DNA of 64,000 bases from Fomes fomentarius (Eukaryota > Basidiomycota > Agaricomycetes > Polyporales > Polyporaceae). Below, one piece after another: positions 1 to 11,906 of this stretch. A program made the position numbers and the translations under genes. Each line of letters opens with the position of its first letter. Within the stretch, counting starts at the first letter, position 1. Location: assembly GCA_022606135.1 (NCBI GenBank), contig JABYQN010000016.1, forward strand, positions 310,001 to 374,000, written 5' to 3'. Below the pieces are notes generated by a model. That model made no database searches and was not told where the DNA came from. It saw nothing but the letters and a program-made list of their open reading frames with translations.

Positions 1-620
1 GGAGAAGACCGGGTTCAACATCTTGCGCTGCTTCCTGTGTCTATCTCCGTGAGTTGAGAGGAGTCCGGGGCCGATCAGCAGAAGTGTCGTGCTGTGAATG
101 AATGGAGGTAAGGACATGGTCTACGAATGACAAATATCCAGAAGGTGAGTTGAATGGAGGAGGATGGGCGTACCCGGTGGTTTCGCCACCCCGGTAGTAG
201 GATTCCTGGTCCTTGATGAATATATTGTGCATTGCCTTCAAGTCGTAGATATGAAGGGCTTTTGTCTGACGGGACAATGAATAGAGCTACGGGTTGGAGA
301 TAGGTCGAAAGAATGACATACTCCGAAGAAGCCATGAAGCTTCGCGACTGGGCCGTACGTCTCGGCGATGTGGCGCACGAAGTTCCAGTGGTTCTGGCTG
401 AACAGTTGCATGATATTACCTGATAGCCACAGTCAGAGAGCTCAGCACGCTCTTCGGACATATGGCGCTAGTTACCTGACCAGATTGACCCTGAGGGTGG
501 ACCAGGGATGTTATCGAGAGGAGATCGGACATAGAGCTTGCGAAGTAGCAGCCATACGAGATACGCTATTAGAGCACCCGTGGCGAGAGTAGGAAGGCTC
601 GCATGTTGCGAGTAAAGCAT
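1..620 (-). CDS. cytochrome P450, N-terminal part (gene continues past left edge)
   Basis: Four exons splice in phase: 620-476, 419-322, 265-174 and 91-1, giving the first 142 residues of a microsomal P450 monooxygenase. Residues about 11-30 form the N-terminal membrane anchor, followed by the proline-rich hinge NIPGPPSGS (38-46). Next come a P450-like stretch HIAETYGPVAKLHGFFG, a beta-strand segment KALHIYDLKAMHNIFIKDQ, and the helix-C signature GPGLLSTHGDRHRKQRKMLN just before the window edge. The start at 620 is the first ATG in frame with the anchor. The three introns are 56 nt, 56 nt and 82 nt and all have GT...AG borders. The heme-binding Cys region lies outside the window, so substrate and family cannot be assigned. 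P450s of this kind oxidise xenobiotics, lipids or secondary metabolites at the ER. Confidence 0.85.
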
Positions 621-3069
621 GGACGGCGAGTCTACTGGAAGTGCCATACTGGATCAGCGAGAGAGGACAGAAGGCTAGGTCAAGAGCGAGAAGAACGCAC
701 CGCAAAGTCCATGCTAATATATACCCCAGTGAATCAGCCTCTCAATTACCGGGGTTAGTCGTAGAGCGGAATCGCGGCGCTGCGATTACGAGGTTCGATG
801 ACGCGTGTGGGAACGGGTGTCCGTCAAGATTGAATTGAGAACCTATAGAAACATTCGTCAAGCGCCATTCTGTGTTGTGCGCCGTACTTGATGTGAGTTT
901 CCCTCACCCGTTATTCCGAGAACCGTAGGTTCTGGCCCCTGTGTTAACGCTTCGGCCACCCGGATGCCGTGCTGCGTGACGGTACTGAGGTGGTTCAGTG
1001 ACATCAGATGAACTCACCAAGGAGAAGTCAAGAGACGAGGCGTACAGTTTTGGTGGTGTCCTGTCGTGATACCATGCAGCCTCTGTAAAAGGTGATGGTG
1101 CATGAACCCCTGAAGGAAGGGTATGTCAAAAATAACTTACATGTGTTATATTGCTTCCAAGGGAGGATGGATCTCGGCCGAGGGAAGGAGGTGTTTGGCT
1201 TGGCTGCTTGGAAGCGACCTGCCTAAAAGCGATGTCGTGACGATATAATGGCCTCAGATGACGGGGCCCGAGTCGACGGACCACGGCTGAAATCCCTTGT
1301 TTGGAAACGGCTCCCTCTGTATTGATCTCCCAGTGTGCACTCGGCTACTAGTTCTAGTCATGGCAAGCGGAAGTGCGCCGCCGCGTCGTCGTTCATGAAG
1401 GTCCATCGACGCTTCGACTCAGTCTTTGGCGTGTCAGCTTTCAAGTGGTCATGACTAACGACATACTCTGTCGTCCGAGTCTCCCAGTTCAGTCCAACGA
1501 GGTCACTTTCTTCGACAGTTATCAGTATCAATCAGGTCAGAAGTGGTGGGGTCGTTTCTTATGTACGAATACTTGAGAGCGAACATGCATATGGAATGAG
1601 GCGAAAGAGGTTTCAATACAAGACGCCGGCATGGACAGACTGTGACCCGGTCTCTCACAGGCTCACGTGACGTCACAGTCTGTCTACTTTTGGCATATGA
1701 AACGCCGAGGCGGGTAACACATTTTTCACATCCGACTCACCTGTACTTGTCACACACTATGAGCACAAACCCTATACATGATGTCTCGAGCTTTCTATAA
1801 CTATCCTCTGACACTAGGGTCCTGAGACTCAAGACGAACAATCTCACGGATAATCACGTCCTTACTCTGCAGGCTGCGAGGAGGCTTCAGGTTCTCTCGG
1901 CAAATGCTCAGTCGTGGCACACGCGTCATGATGAATCTCTGAGAGAGTCTCTACTTTCATATGTCTACTCTCATGGCGACAGCCTCTTTTGCGCTCCGGA
2001 TGGCCAGTACTGAATGCGGTCGAACCCACCCCACGCATACCAAGTACTTCCAAACCCATCGACACGTCTTCCACAAGTGTCATCATGATGCTTCACCTAG
2101 TACAGCCTGAGGTGTATGGTGAAGCTGATCCGGTGCGCTAACACAGCTATCAGTAGAGTATAACTAATCCACGACTGAGCAGGCACTGCTCGCATGTTTT
2201 CGCCACGTGGCAATGACTCGGACGGAGGACAGTGTTCATAGGAAAAGTGAGCAAGGCAAGGGGTATTCTTCCCTTAGACAAGGTTCAACTCATCGCCGCA
2301 CACACAGAGGTGATGCAGATACATGCGGTGTTGGAAGCTGCACCGGTGATCCCTATTCGCTGCAACCTTCCTTTTCTGGTCTACGGTCGTGCCTTCTACT
2401 GTAGGCCTGGTTCTGCAGATCGAGCAACCTTAATGCGTTGTAGCACGGCAAAACCGACGGGTTGGATTGTACCGGTATGAAGGCACAGGTTCTATTTCCA
2501 AGGTAGTCACAAGAGACGAACAAACTGCGCGCAGACACCAAAGGTAGGACGCCTGTTTTTAAGGTTCTTTGACTTCCTTATGCTGCTGAACCACAGTGCA
2601 CACTGCATTCATGTCGACATGGTTCTTCGGGAATGAGCCTTCACATGTCTGCCGCACCTCTTCCCGCTCGTCGGCACAGCCAACACGTGGTATTCTTCCT
2701 CTCCCAGTCTGTGTGACTCCAGTAAGTCCATCCGCTAGATGTCTTAAGCCGGAGGATTCTGATACATCCCGTGGTTTGACATCGTCAGTTTTCATCTTGG
2801 TACCCGTTCAGCCTCTCACTGCCTCAGAGACGCACTGCGCCCACCAATACCTGCTTCTTCTGGAGTATAGCCTCCCCAAACGTGTGAGCCACTCCGTAGG
2901 CTTCGTTCCTCTGACACGGCGTCGTCCTCGAGTGCGCCACTCTTCTCGAGACATATAGACTGGTTGCCTCCTGTCCCTCTCCCTTGCACCGTCCCGATCT
3001 CGTCAAGTGAACCTGTGGTTCTCCCCCATAATCCCGACCAAACTTCTTCACGGCTAGTTCACTCTCATC
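621..3069. other. intergenic, no supported gene
   Basis: Only short, overlapping open frames without recognisable family, codon bias or splice structure. It includes the upstream region of the leftward P450 and of the rightward HET gene that starts at 3070. I see no RNA gene or repeat that I can support. Confidence 0.5.
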
Positions 3070-5005
3070 ATGCGACTCCTCAATACCCATACGCTCAAGC
3101 TACACTCCTTCACGTCTCCCGAGGTCGTCAAGCCCGGCTACGCGATCCTCTCACACGTGTGGCACGAGAACGAGCAGTCCTTCCAGGACCTACAGAAAAT
3201 CCACGACAGGTGCGCCGAGTCGGGCGAAGACCCTCGACAATACGTCTCGCCCAAGATCTGGCGATTCTGTGAAGTCGCGGCGCAAGAAGGGTACGAGTGG
3301 GCGTGGGTGGACACGTGCTGCATCGACAAGACGAGTAGCGCAGAGCTCTCCGAGGCCATCAACTCGATGTTCACCTACTACCGCCTCGCGCTTGTCTGCT
3401 TCGCCTACCTCCGCGACGTCCCCACGGAGACAGCCTTCACAGCCCAAGACGGCGTCGAAACCTCGCCGTTCGGGCGAAGCAGATGGCACACCAGAGGCTG
3501 GACGCTGCAGGAGCTCATCGCGCCTCGCGTTGTGCTTTTCTTCTCTGCCACCTGGGACTACCTCGGGTCCAAGGCAGACCTCGCAGAGCCGCTGGAGGTG
3601 ATCACCTGCATCCCTGCCGCCATCCTCCTCCTGCAACGCAGTCCCGCAGAGCTGTGCATCGCGCAACGCATGTCGTGGGCTGCGCGCCGGGTGACGACGC
3701 GGATGGAGGACGAGGCGTACTGCCTCCTCGGGATCTTCGGCGTTAACATGCCGACTCTCTACGGAGAGGGTCGGAACGCTTTCCAGCGATTGCAGAAGAG
3801 GCTCATGAAACAGTTTCCTGACACCACGCTCTTCGCATGGGGCTTCTACTTCACCTTGATCGGCCGTCGGGTCCACCAGACGCCCGGAGAGAACTTGGCC
3901 TCTGGACTGTTCGCTGATTCTCCGCTGGACTTCGAGGGAGCAGGTACAATCACCTACGGGCTTCGCTCAACTGCGCCTGAGTACGGGGAAGTGTCTGCTG
4001 TGGTACGTGTCCATAATACGCAATTGATTATGCTGCTCTACTAAGTCCCATACGCAGCGCCCTTCCAACGCAGGCGAAAGTGGTCCAATGACGTTCTCGC
4101 TGACACCCCATGGCGTCCTATGCCGTATCCCCATCGTGGAGACGAAGGACTACCTGTGCGGAGACCTGTCATGGTGGCTGGGCGACACTCGGCTCTTGCT
4201 GATCCTGCAGCCATGCCCACCCGAGGGCGAATACCCCTTCCCGTCCTACAAGATCGGGATGCAGTTCAACTTTCTCCCCTGCCGTATGTTCCAGATCGTG
4301 CCCAGCACGCAAAACGGCAACGCCCTCCTCGGCGACGTCGCCCTCCCACCGGTATGGACCACCGTCTACCTCGTGCACCACATCGTCAAGCCGTTCGCGC
4401 GCGAGAAGCCGCCGCTCTACATTCCCGCCAACTTCTGCTTCTCTCCGCCCGTCCGCATCCCGGAGCACGTCGTGCGCAGCATCGAGGACGCGCTGAGGCC
4501 GTACGCGGGCCCCTCCGGCAACGTCGAGGCCGCCGTCGCGAACGCCAGTCTGCCCTGGCTGGGCTACCCGCCGACGACGATCAAGTTCAGCAGCAACTGG
4601 CCGCCCCAGCGCATCGTGCTCCGCTTCCAGTACGGACGGTGCATCGCGGACATCCTGTCCGGCGAGCGGCCCGCGGACAGCCTCCGCGAGGGCGCGATCT
4701 GGGCCAACATACGGCACGGCGACGCAGATGCCAGTCCCGGGGTGGACCAGCACGACTGCCTGCGAGACCACGTCCTCGCCTGGCCCGGGCTGCAGAAGCA
4801 GTTCACGGGCACGTTCGCGCCCGAGAAGGGGTCGTACGGCATCACAGTGACCTTCGCGCAGTCCCCAGTCACCAACAATCTCCTCTTGACGAACGTGGAG
4901 TGCGCCCTCAGAGGACTGGCGCCGCCCGAGGAGAACGATGTCACCAACGTGATCGCGTGCTTGGTGCGCCTCGCTCAGAGGACGCGCAGGCTCGCAGGAT
5001 CGTGA
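3070..5005 (+). CDS. HET-domain (heterokaryon incompatibility-type) protein
   Basis: Two exons, 3070-4002 and 4058-5005, joined in phase 0 across a 55-nt intron with GTACGT donor and a CTAAG branch-like site, encode about 626 aa. The HET domain occupies the N-terminal third: GYAILSHVW (residues 23-31), GYEWAWVDTCCIDKTSSAE (74-92) and GWTLQELIAP (143-152), followed by AYCLLGIFGVNMPTLYGEG. The C-terminal half (GVLCRIPIVE, LCGDLSWW, then a region with PWLGYPP) is shared with the second HET gene at 13.3-15.6 kb. In ascomycetes some HET proteins trigger cell death when incompatible hyphae fuse. In Agaricomycetes the family is large and mostly of unproven role, so the recognition function is inference. 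There is no signal peptide or membrane segment, so it should be cytoplasmic. Confidence 0.88.
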
Positions 5006-5625
5006 CTTGTAGCATACGCTGGTATGTAATCTCCACTACGGTATACTACTTCGTCGCTGTCTACGAGTTCTTTCTGCGTTCTCGTTCTCTCTTGCACCGC
5101 TGAAGCAGCCTGAGCCTCGAGTGACCAAGTGTGCCTTTGTTTTTCTCCACTCTCCTCGTCTTGGGCATCAAGTTACAAAGCTTGCTATGATTGACCACTC
5201 GACGACGACGACGACGACGACGATGATTTTAGGTTAGGAGCTCAATTGTTCCATCACTACGACTTCCACAGTCCTACCAATATAAGATTATATGGCACAC
5301 TCTGGGTTTGAGCATGATATATATGGAATGTTTCCGAGGTCAACCTCATCGAAGTCTCATGCATATGCGGTGCTCACCTTGTATGAGGGCCCAACATCTC
5401 GCAAGCGCATCTGTCACCCGTTCGATCATCGACATGACTATTAGACCCATTGGGGAATCTGATGTTAATATTACACGGGGTCCTGGGAGACACATACGGG
5501 GTAAAATAGGGGCAACCTAGGAATAGCTACATCACCGAACAAGAGAAGATAAGAAATGGTACACGGGGCGCGACCTATGATACATAGTATGATACGATGG
5601 AGGTCCGAGGACACGAGCCGATTGT
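5006..5625. repeat. intergenic with CGA trinucleotide microsatellite
   Basis: The convergent 3' regions of the HET gene and the leftward membrane protein gene. A perfect CGA/GAC trinucleotide run lies at about 5200-5225. Nothing else recognisable. Confidence 0.6.
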
Positions 5626-7618
5626 TCATAACCGGGGAACAAATTGCTTCGCCGGAGGCAAAACCATGACTAGGATGCGCACGCTAAACCGATATGGCCA
5701 GAGCACAGCAGTCTGCACTCGGTCATACGCAGTAGCGTGCACATTGCCGTCCCCGACGCGCGTCCGGTCAGACGTCGCGCTGCTCACGCTCTTGCTCCTC
5801 GCGAGTACCGTGCGTGGGGAGGGCGCACCAGGAGTGCCGGGAGTAGAAGGTCCAGGCCCTTCGCGGTCATCCGAGACAAACGTGCCCTCGGTGCCGTCCG
5901 AGTCCGAGTCTTCAGCCTCGGGGATGGTGGCGAGACGCGGGACGAGATGGGGCAGATGCTTCTCTCGGTCAGGACTGCGGACGACGCGCGATTGAAGGGA
6001 GCTGGTACCATTACCATTTGTGCTCCCATCCCCGCTCCCGTTGCTATGCCCATTGTCATTCCCGCTGCTGAGCCCGTTGGTCGGAATGTTGATGTGGAAC
6101 TCCTTGTGCTCGTGAAGTGCGAGCGGATCTTCGAGGCCGAGGAGGAGGATTGCACGCGGGATGTAGAGGAGCTTGTCGAAGAGGGTGGCGACGGATGAAC
6201 GAGCTTGCTGAAAAAGCACGTCGCTCTTCGGAATGCGGATGCCTGCAGCCTCGATGGCGGCATTGTCGCGCTTCCTGCGTTCTTCGAGCTGCACGAGACC
6301 TTGTTCGACGCCGGTGATGCGGACGCTCTGAGCAGCGCGGCTCGCGTCGGCCTTGCGTTCGCTGCGTTTGGCGGCGCGCTCTACATCGCCAAGGATCTCC
6401 GTAAGGTCGTCGCAGACCTCACGCAGCTGCTCGAGGCGCTTGACAGTGTCGCGCAAGTTGAGAAGCTCGCGTTCGAGAGTGTCGACGCGCCTGAGGGTGC
6501 TCCGAAGCTTGCGTTCAGACTGCTCGTACATGTGTACCAGCGATTCCTCGTCGGGGAAGTGAAGCGCGGTGTGCAGTTCGTGAGTACGGTCCCTCAGCCT
6601 GTTGATGAGGTGCGACCAGGGCCGGATGCCAGTGGCAAGGACGAACAATGTGGTGCTAAACCACGTCAGGCTATTCGTGTCGCCGAGCGCGTTGAGGACA
6701 TAACGAAGGAATATGGCGCCGATGAAGGGAGAGACGATCGAGAGAACGAGGTAAAAGATCTCGCTCCGTTGTAGTTCGCCTTCGGCGAGCGATGTGAGGT
6801 GAGCAGCCCTTGCATCATCGCCTGTGGGAGAAGTGGCGACTCGATGCTCTAATTTGCGAGGTCGTGCGGCGAGGTATAGCTGCCATGGAACTGCGCATAT
6901 AGTCAGCCAAAGGGTACTATAACATGACAGGCACTGGTAGCACGATTCCGTGAAACTATGAGTCGTATTCTGAGTGCATTGAAGTCATCGTATAAGGCTA
7001 ACCATGTTGAGACGATGCGCCACACAGGGAGACATGTGTCTCAACGATATGGTGTACGCCGACTACGTCCCTTCACACGCATAGGGTAGACCACCATGCA
7101 GCGACATGCACAAACTCGTCGTATCTTGAGTATATGCTCTCAGATGCTCAAATTACGACGAGGTTGTGGATGACATACTAGCGCCCACAATGAGCAATGA
7201 GCAAGTAGAAGGACGTACTTTCGATGATTTGGTGCAAGTAGAAGATGAGCAGGATGATGAGGAAAAGATTCTTGATATGATCTCCACCCGTGAGCCAATT
7301 TCCGATGGGAGAGACCAGCGCGACGATGATGGAGAGGTCCAGGTCCGTCCAGAAGCCACTCTTCTTCGTCGTCGAGACGGGTGGCGTCGCAGGAGCCCGC
7401 CTGTACGCGAAAGCAGGGGCCTTGCCCTTGACGTCCGGTCGCGTAGGGAGAGCGTCGTGGTACTCCTGCCCGGTGGATGCGCTTTCGGACTCGCCTTCGA
7501 GCTCGCTGCCCGATCCCTGTAATCCGTCCTCCTCCTCTGCATCCGAGTGTTCGGTCGCCGGGCTTGCTTTCATCGGACCCATGCGAGATGGTCCGGCTTC
7601 CGCTGCGCGATGAGACAT
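5626..7618 (-). CDS. predicted membrane protein with central coiled coil, function unknown
   Basis: Two exons, 7618-7219 and 6890-5626, join at IIE/IPWQLYLAARPR (phase 1) to give about 554 aa. The intron is 328 nt, long for this locus, so a hidden small exon is possible. Layout: an acidic Ser/Glu-rich N-terminus; hydrophobic segments LDLSIIVALVSPIGNWL and NLFLIILLIFYLHQII; a second membrane pair around EIFYLVLSIVSPFIGAIFL and WFSTTLFVLATGI; then about 100 residues of heptad-rich coiled coil (RRVDTLERELLNLRDTVKRL and on). After that come a hydrophobic stretch near KLLYIPRAILLLGLED, a Gly/Asn/Ser low-complexity linker, and a basic C-terminus. I recognise no catalytic motif. It is probably an ER or other endomembrane protein; family unknown. 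It converges with the HET gene. Confidence 0.75.
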
Positions 7619-8213
7619 GGTTTGGAGGAGATAAAGGCTGAGGGCAGGAGGGGATGGTGGTTCGTGTGCAGCCTGTGCGTGCCAATAAGAAGCCGCGCGT
7701 CGTACACACCTTTGCTCTCCGCTCGTGGCGTGGCTTCTCGGTGCGTGACGAGTGCTAGATGCACAGCCGCCCGAAGGCCAAGGCCGCGGTCGTCGTGGAG
7801 TCCGCTGTCGACGTCGTGGTCTGCCCCGTCAACTTGGAAGTCATCGGTGGCGTCACTACCATTCCCTTATATAATAGTAGGCGGAGCGCCCATAAAACAT
7901 GTTGTAACGCCGCCCAGCACTCACAATTTCACAGGACGCACGCGGATATTTATCAAGCTTCAAATATTGCTATCGCACACTAGGCGCAAACATGTAATTG
8001 GACGATGCTACAAACAATTCTTATGGCTACAGGTGTGAATCCGGGATACAACTTCGAACAGTGACGCAAACTTGAATGTCCGACAAATAAGTTGAAGCTT
8101 GAAGGACAGCAGTCCAGGCTGGCGGAAGGGATTGGAACAATAGTGGGGTAGAAGCATAGATGTGTACCGGCCATAATGCCACGTCGGATGAACGAGAGAA
8201 AACCTAGAGCAGC
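7619..8213. other. intergenic, no supported gene
   Basis: Upstream of the membrane protein and downstream of the STE3-like receptor. Contains only short open frames without recognisable content. Confidence 0.5.
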
Positions 8214-10232
8214 TTATACCGTCTCTTTCACGACGGTCATGTAAATGCCAGCCGACACGCTGTCAGACCCCTGCCTCCGCCGCTCCCGCACGCTCAAGCT
8301 ACGAGCCAGAACGTCGCGGCTCCGCACTTTGCGCACGTGCTTCGGCACTGCCAGCCCCGGGCCACAGCGTTCGGCCTCCGCGCCAGCGTCCTCGAACGGT
8401 CGCACCTGGGGCTCAGAGTCGTCCCAGTAGGTTCCATAGACGCTGGGCCCACTTAGCGTGGACGAGGCGAGACTGGTCGGGATGGACACCACGGATGCTG
8501 GGCGATACCACGACTCGCGGATCGCGGGAGGTGATGGTGGCTGTACGTGGACAGGCGTGATGCTCGTCTTAGGAGACGGCGTCCTAGGCGAGCTGAGCAC
8601 CGTTGAGGGCGGCCGTGGCCACGGCGCCGATAAGATTGAATCTGGGCGCGCGGGCTTCATCGCAAGCCTCTCCGCTGTGGAAGTCGATGATACCGCGGAT
8701 GGGGGTGCAGGTGGTGGAGAGGAGGAGGGATCCGAGAACGGGGTCGTCGGCGGTGGCGACCGGTCAAGACTTCGAGTTCGTTGTGGTGGCGAGTAGAGGG
8801 CGGGCGGGAGCGGTGGCAAACCGAGAGCCTCACGACCCGTCGGAGACTCGATGTACATTAGGGTAGATTTGACGAACGGATCGTCCCTGTCGAGCGACGC
8901 GCACGACGAAGATGATTGTGGCGTCTCTGGGATGACGAGGGGCGCCAGTTTCGCCAGCTTGACCTTCGCGGGCGCTGGGGCGGACGGAGGAGGCCAGCCG
9001 TCGTCCATATGAACTATAGATTTCCTGTCACCGACGAGCGTCGGCGACGAGGGAGTGCTACTAAGTATCTGCGCGCGTGATCCCTTGGAATAGGTGCGCA
9101 AGAGCGGATGTGAGGGTGGCCGGCGGAGTATGTTGGCGCGAAACCACCGCAAGGGCACCTCGTACCCGCGCGAGCTGTCATCCGCCGCTCGGCACACCAG
9201 GCCCTGCATCGTCATGGCGATGAGGACGAAGGAGCTGGCAGGGACAACCCACCACTCGACCTCGGTCCTGACCACGTCGAGGTGCGATGTGGAGGAAACA
9301 ATAAACACCTCGGTTATATGCGCGTGCACCGCACTCCACGTATCGACCGACCATGTATTCAGCCCACCAATGGCTGTCGTCCGAGCGTACATCGTGAAGA
9401 TTGTCGCGGTAATGGAAATCGCGCAGATGAGGAGCGAAGTCAGAAGGGGCCGGATGAACGCCAGGATGTTGAGATGGGGCGAATCTTGCATGTGACTAAA
9501 GAAAACGAGGCCGCTGTCCAGGCGGCCACGGATGGCGAGGAATGCATATGCAAATGTAGTGATACAGAGGACGAGCGGAGGGATCCAGATCAGGATTATG
9601 GATACGGACGACGTATAGATAGAAGCCGAACATCCGAAGTCGGCGGTGATGTCGAAACGATGGGGCTGCACGATGACATCTGAAACAAGGAAGCAGCATG
9701 AGCACTCGGGTCGACGAGACAGGTTGGATCCAATGATGAGTAGGTAGGATAGAATGGGAGTAATCATCGGAGATCCATACGAACGAACGAGATCTGATGA
9801 GCCGAATGAGGACTTACGCAGAATAACATAGAAGACTGGAATGATTAAGGTGAATGTAAGGTCCTGCATCAACGTATACGCGACCTCTTGGCCAATCGCG
9901 CATCTTCGTAGCCTGCGTGCCAAGACGAAAGCGCACCCAGGCAACGCCATCTGTGCCGCCAGAAGGACTCTAATGGCTTCAAAAGTAGATGATGTCAGCA
10001 CGGTGGCCCACCACAGCGAGGCATCGCACGTACTGATGTCGCACCATACAGGCGCACGATCGAGATCGTTCCCGGCCCACAGGGCAGCGTTGATGCCATG
10101 GACAAGATTGCAGCAGATGAGCCATACCGCGAGCGAGACGACAGCCACATTCCGAGAGTGGAAGAAGATGGGCGACAGTAACGCCAGCAGGCCCAAGCAC
10201 ACGAACGACACAACAGGCAGCTCAGTGCGCAT
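8214..10232 (-). CDS. STE3-like pheromone receptor (divergent, outside the core cluster)
   Basis: Three exons: 10232-10034, 9976-9818 and 9679-8214, about 607 aa. The introns are 57 and 138 nt. The first falls after WCDI exactly where the core receptors are split (phase 1), and the second before the VQPHRFDI motif, equivalent to VQGHRFDI in the others. Hydrophobic segments fit seven transmembrane helices over roughly the first 300 residues. A cytoplasmic tail of about 290 residues follows, rich in Ser and Pro. STE3-class receptors bind farnesylated peptide pheromones and signal through a heterotrimeric G protein at the plasma membrane. Unlike the core receptors it lacks the arginine-rich loop (RRRVTFA type) and the SRYxRLM motif, has no 3' tail intron, and no pheromone gene was found beside it. 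It may be a non-mating-type STE3 paralogue; that is inference. The window is contiguous with the core locus. Confidence 0.85.
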   Translation of the reverse strand: MRTELPVVSFVCLGLLALLSPIFFHSRNVAVVSLAVWLICCNLVHGINAALWAGNDLDRAPVWCDISTCDASLWWATVLTSSTFEAIRVLLAAQMALPGCAFVLARRLRRCAIGQEVAYTLMQDLTFTLIIPVFYVILRKSSFGSSDLVRSYGSPMITPILSYLLIIGSNLSRRPECSCCFLVSDVIVQPHRFDITADFGCSASIYTSSVSIILIWIPPLVLCITTFAYAFLAIRGRLDSGLVFFSHMQDSPHLNILAFIRPLLTSLLICAISITATIFTMYARTTAIGGLNTWSVDTWSAVHAHITEVFIVSSTSHLDVVRTEVEWWVVPASSFVLIAMTMQGLVCRAADDSSRGYEVPLRWFRANILRRPPSHPLLRTYSKGSRAQILSSTPSSPTLVGDRKSIVHMDDGWPPPSAPAPAKVKLAKLAPLVIPETPQSSSSCASLDRDDPFVKSTLMYIESPTGREALGLPPLPPALYSPPQRTRSLDRSPPPTTPFSDPSSSPPPAPPSAVSSTSTAERLAMKPARPDSILSAPWPRPPSTVLSSPRTPSPKTSITPVHVQPPSPPAIRESWYRPASVVSIPTSLASSTLSGPSVYGTYWDDSEPQVRPFEDAGAEAERCGPGLAVPKHVRKVRSRDVLARSLSVRERRRQGSDSVSAGIYMTVVKETV

Positions 10233-11906
10233 TTGAGACCCTGCAGAGAGCCCGAGGCTGTATATGACAAGCTGTCGCAGGTGCGAAGAAGACGAAAGGA
10301 CAATAAGGGAGTGGCGTCGAGGTCGAGCGTTGCAGATTGAGCGAGCGAGAGTCTGTCTTGGGGTTTAATTTTGGGTATGATCCCAGTCGTGGGTAGCAGA
10401 GAAGGCGGGTCGCAGCCCACTCGTGGCATTGATATGGACTCGAAGACCTCGCTTGCATCCCTCGGGGACGTGCGCGGACTCGTGGAGAACAAGGATGGAC
10501 AACCCGAGCACAAAACCACCGGGCGCCACAGCGGCCTCGAGCCTGTGTAGCCGTCCTTCTAGTGTGTTTTCGACCGACTCGGAATGGTTGTTACGCACGC
10601 CCGAGGTGCATGTATGGGTTCTCGGGGAGCGAGGATTAAAGAACATCCGAGAACGGTCATGAGTTTGGGTCCGCCGAAAACGGTAGTCCCTATGTTTGGC
10701 ACCCATTAGGCAATTCCTACATTACAGCAATTAGCTGTCCTGTCGTGTACAAAACGCACTCGCATGCAACAACGTAAGGTGCTGGTGTAAGAGAGTATAG
10801 CCTTTTAGGCAGTTTGAAAGCGGAAGACGAACTCACCCGTGGTAATACGTGGGCCTTGCCCTTCAGGTTCCCACACCAAGTACAGCCGACAGCGGATGGG
10901 TAGGAGGTGTGGACTTGTCGTAAACGCTCTCAAACAATGCCCACGTGTCTACCTCGATGTAGGCTAGGCACGTCGTCGTGGTCATGGTCGTGGTTGTGGT
11001 CGAAGTGGTTGCAACCTTGCTCACGTGGCAAGTCCTCAGCGTCTCAGATACCAAAAGCAGGGAGCTTCGACCCCATCAGACGGCGCTTGATACCACTATA
11101 CACTCCTCCGCCGCATCCACATCAACCGCCACCCTCTTACCCACCACCTCCGCCAGCAACGACAGACTCTTCGCCCCCATCCGCAGAAACTGAGGGACAT
11201 GGAGAGGTGCCTTTTTGCTAGCACTAGCCTCACCCCTCCTAACCACACTGCGTTCGTCGCCGGGCCGCACGCCACACTTGGGAGGAGCTACAAGGATCAC
11301 TCTGTAACCAATGAGTCCTCTCTATATAGTGTAGTCTCTTTGAACGCTGAGAAAAGTTATTTTATAAGATGTGGCTTACACTCCGACCTATTCAATCGAG
11401 CATATATCTAGATCAGGACGAGCTGAGTACTCGTCATCCTGTAGACATATTCACCATTCCCTAGTCTTACTGAATTTGGTGGCGCTGCCACATACAATTG
11501 TGGTCGGGACGACAGGACCTGTCTGTTTTGTGAGCGGAAGATCCGTCCCGCAGGCCGTGCATTCTGCGGCAGATGCCCTTGTGTTTGGCCTTATGCGCTC
11601 CAAACTAAAGCTCTGGCCATTGCGTATCATAAGGCAGCCACGTCTGCTTTTGGTATGTCAACATTCCATATCCGTCGTGCATTGCGCTGCAGCCACCACT
11701 TACCATCAATCTCTTGCCTCATGACAAGTCGGTGAATGCATAAATAGGTCGAAGGTGCGTTGAGTTCTTACACAATCACACATCACTCACTCTCGCCCCT
11801 CCCTCTACTCTTCCTCTCGTCAATCATTTCCCACTGCCGCTGCCCTCTTTTCTACCACTTTCTGTGACCAATAACCGCAACGACACGATCACCGACGAAC
11901 TCCTCA
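10233..11906. other. intergenic, divergent upstream region
   Basis: Separates the leftward STE3-like gene from the rightward orphan gene. It contains low-complexity GT/GTGGTC-rich sequence near 10970-11010 and CT-rich sequence near 11780-11820, which resembles a fungal pyrimidine-rich promoter ahead of the gene at 11907. No gene or RNA is supported. Confidence 0.45.

Noticed and set aside
2596..2958. A 120-codon plus-strand frame upstream of the HET gene
   Set aside because: Composition typical of chance frames, no homology recognised, not joined to neighbours by plausible introns.
6205..6774. A 189-codon plus-strand frame
   Set aside because: It lies antisense to the coiled-coil exon of the membrane protein, whose GC-rich codons keep the opposite strand open.
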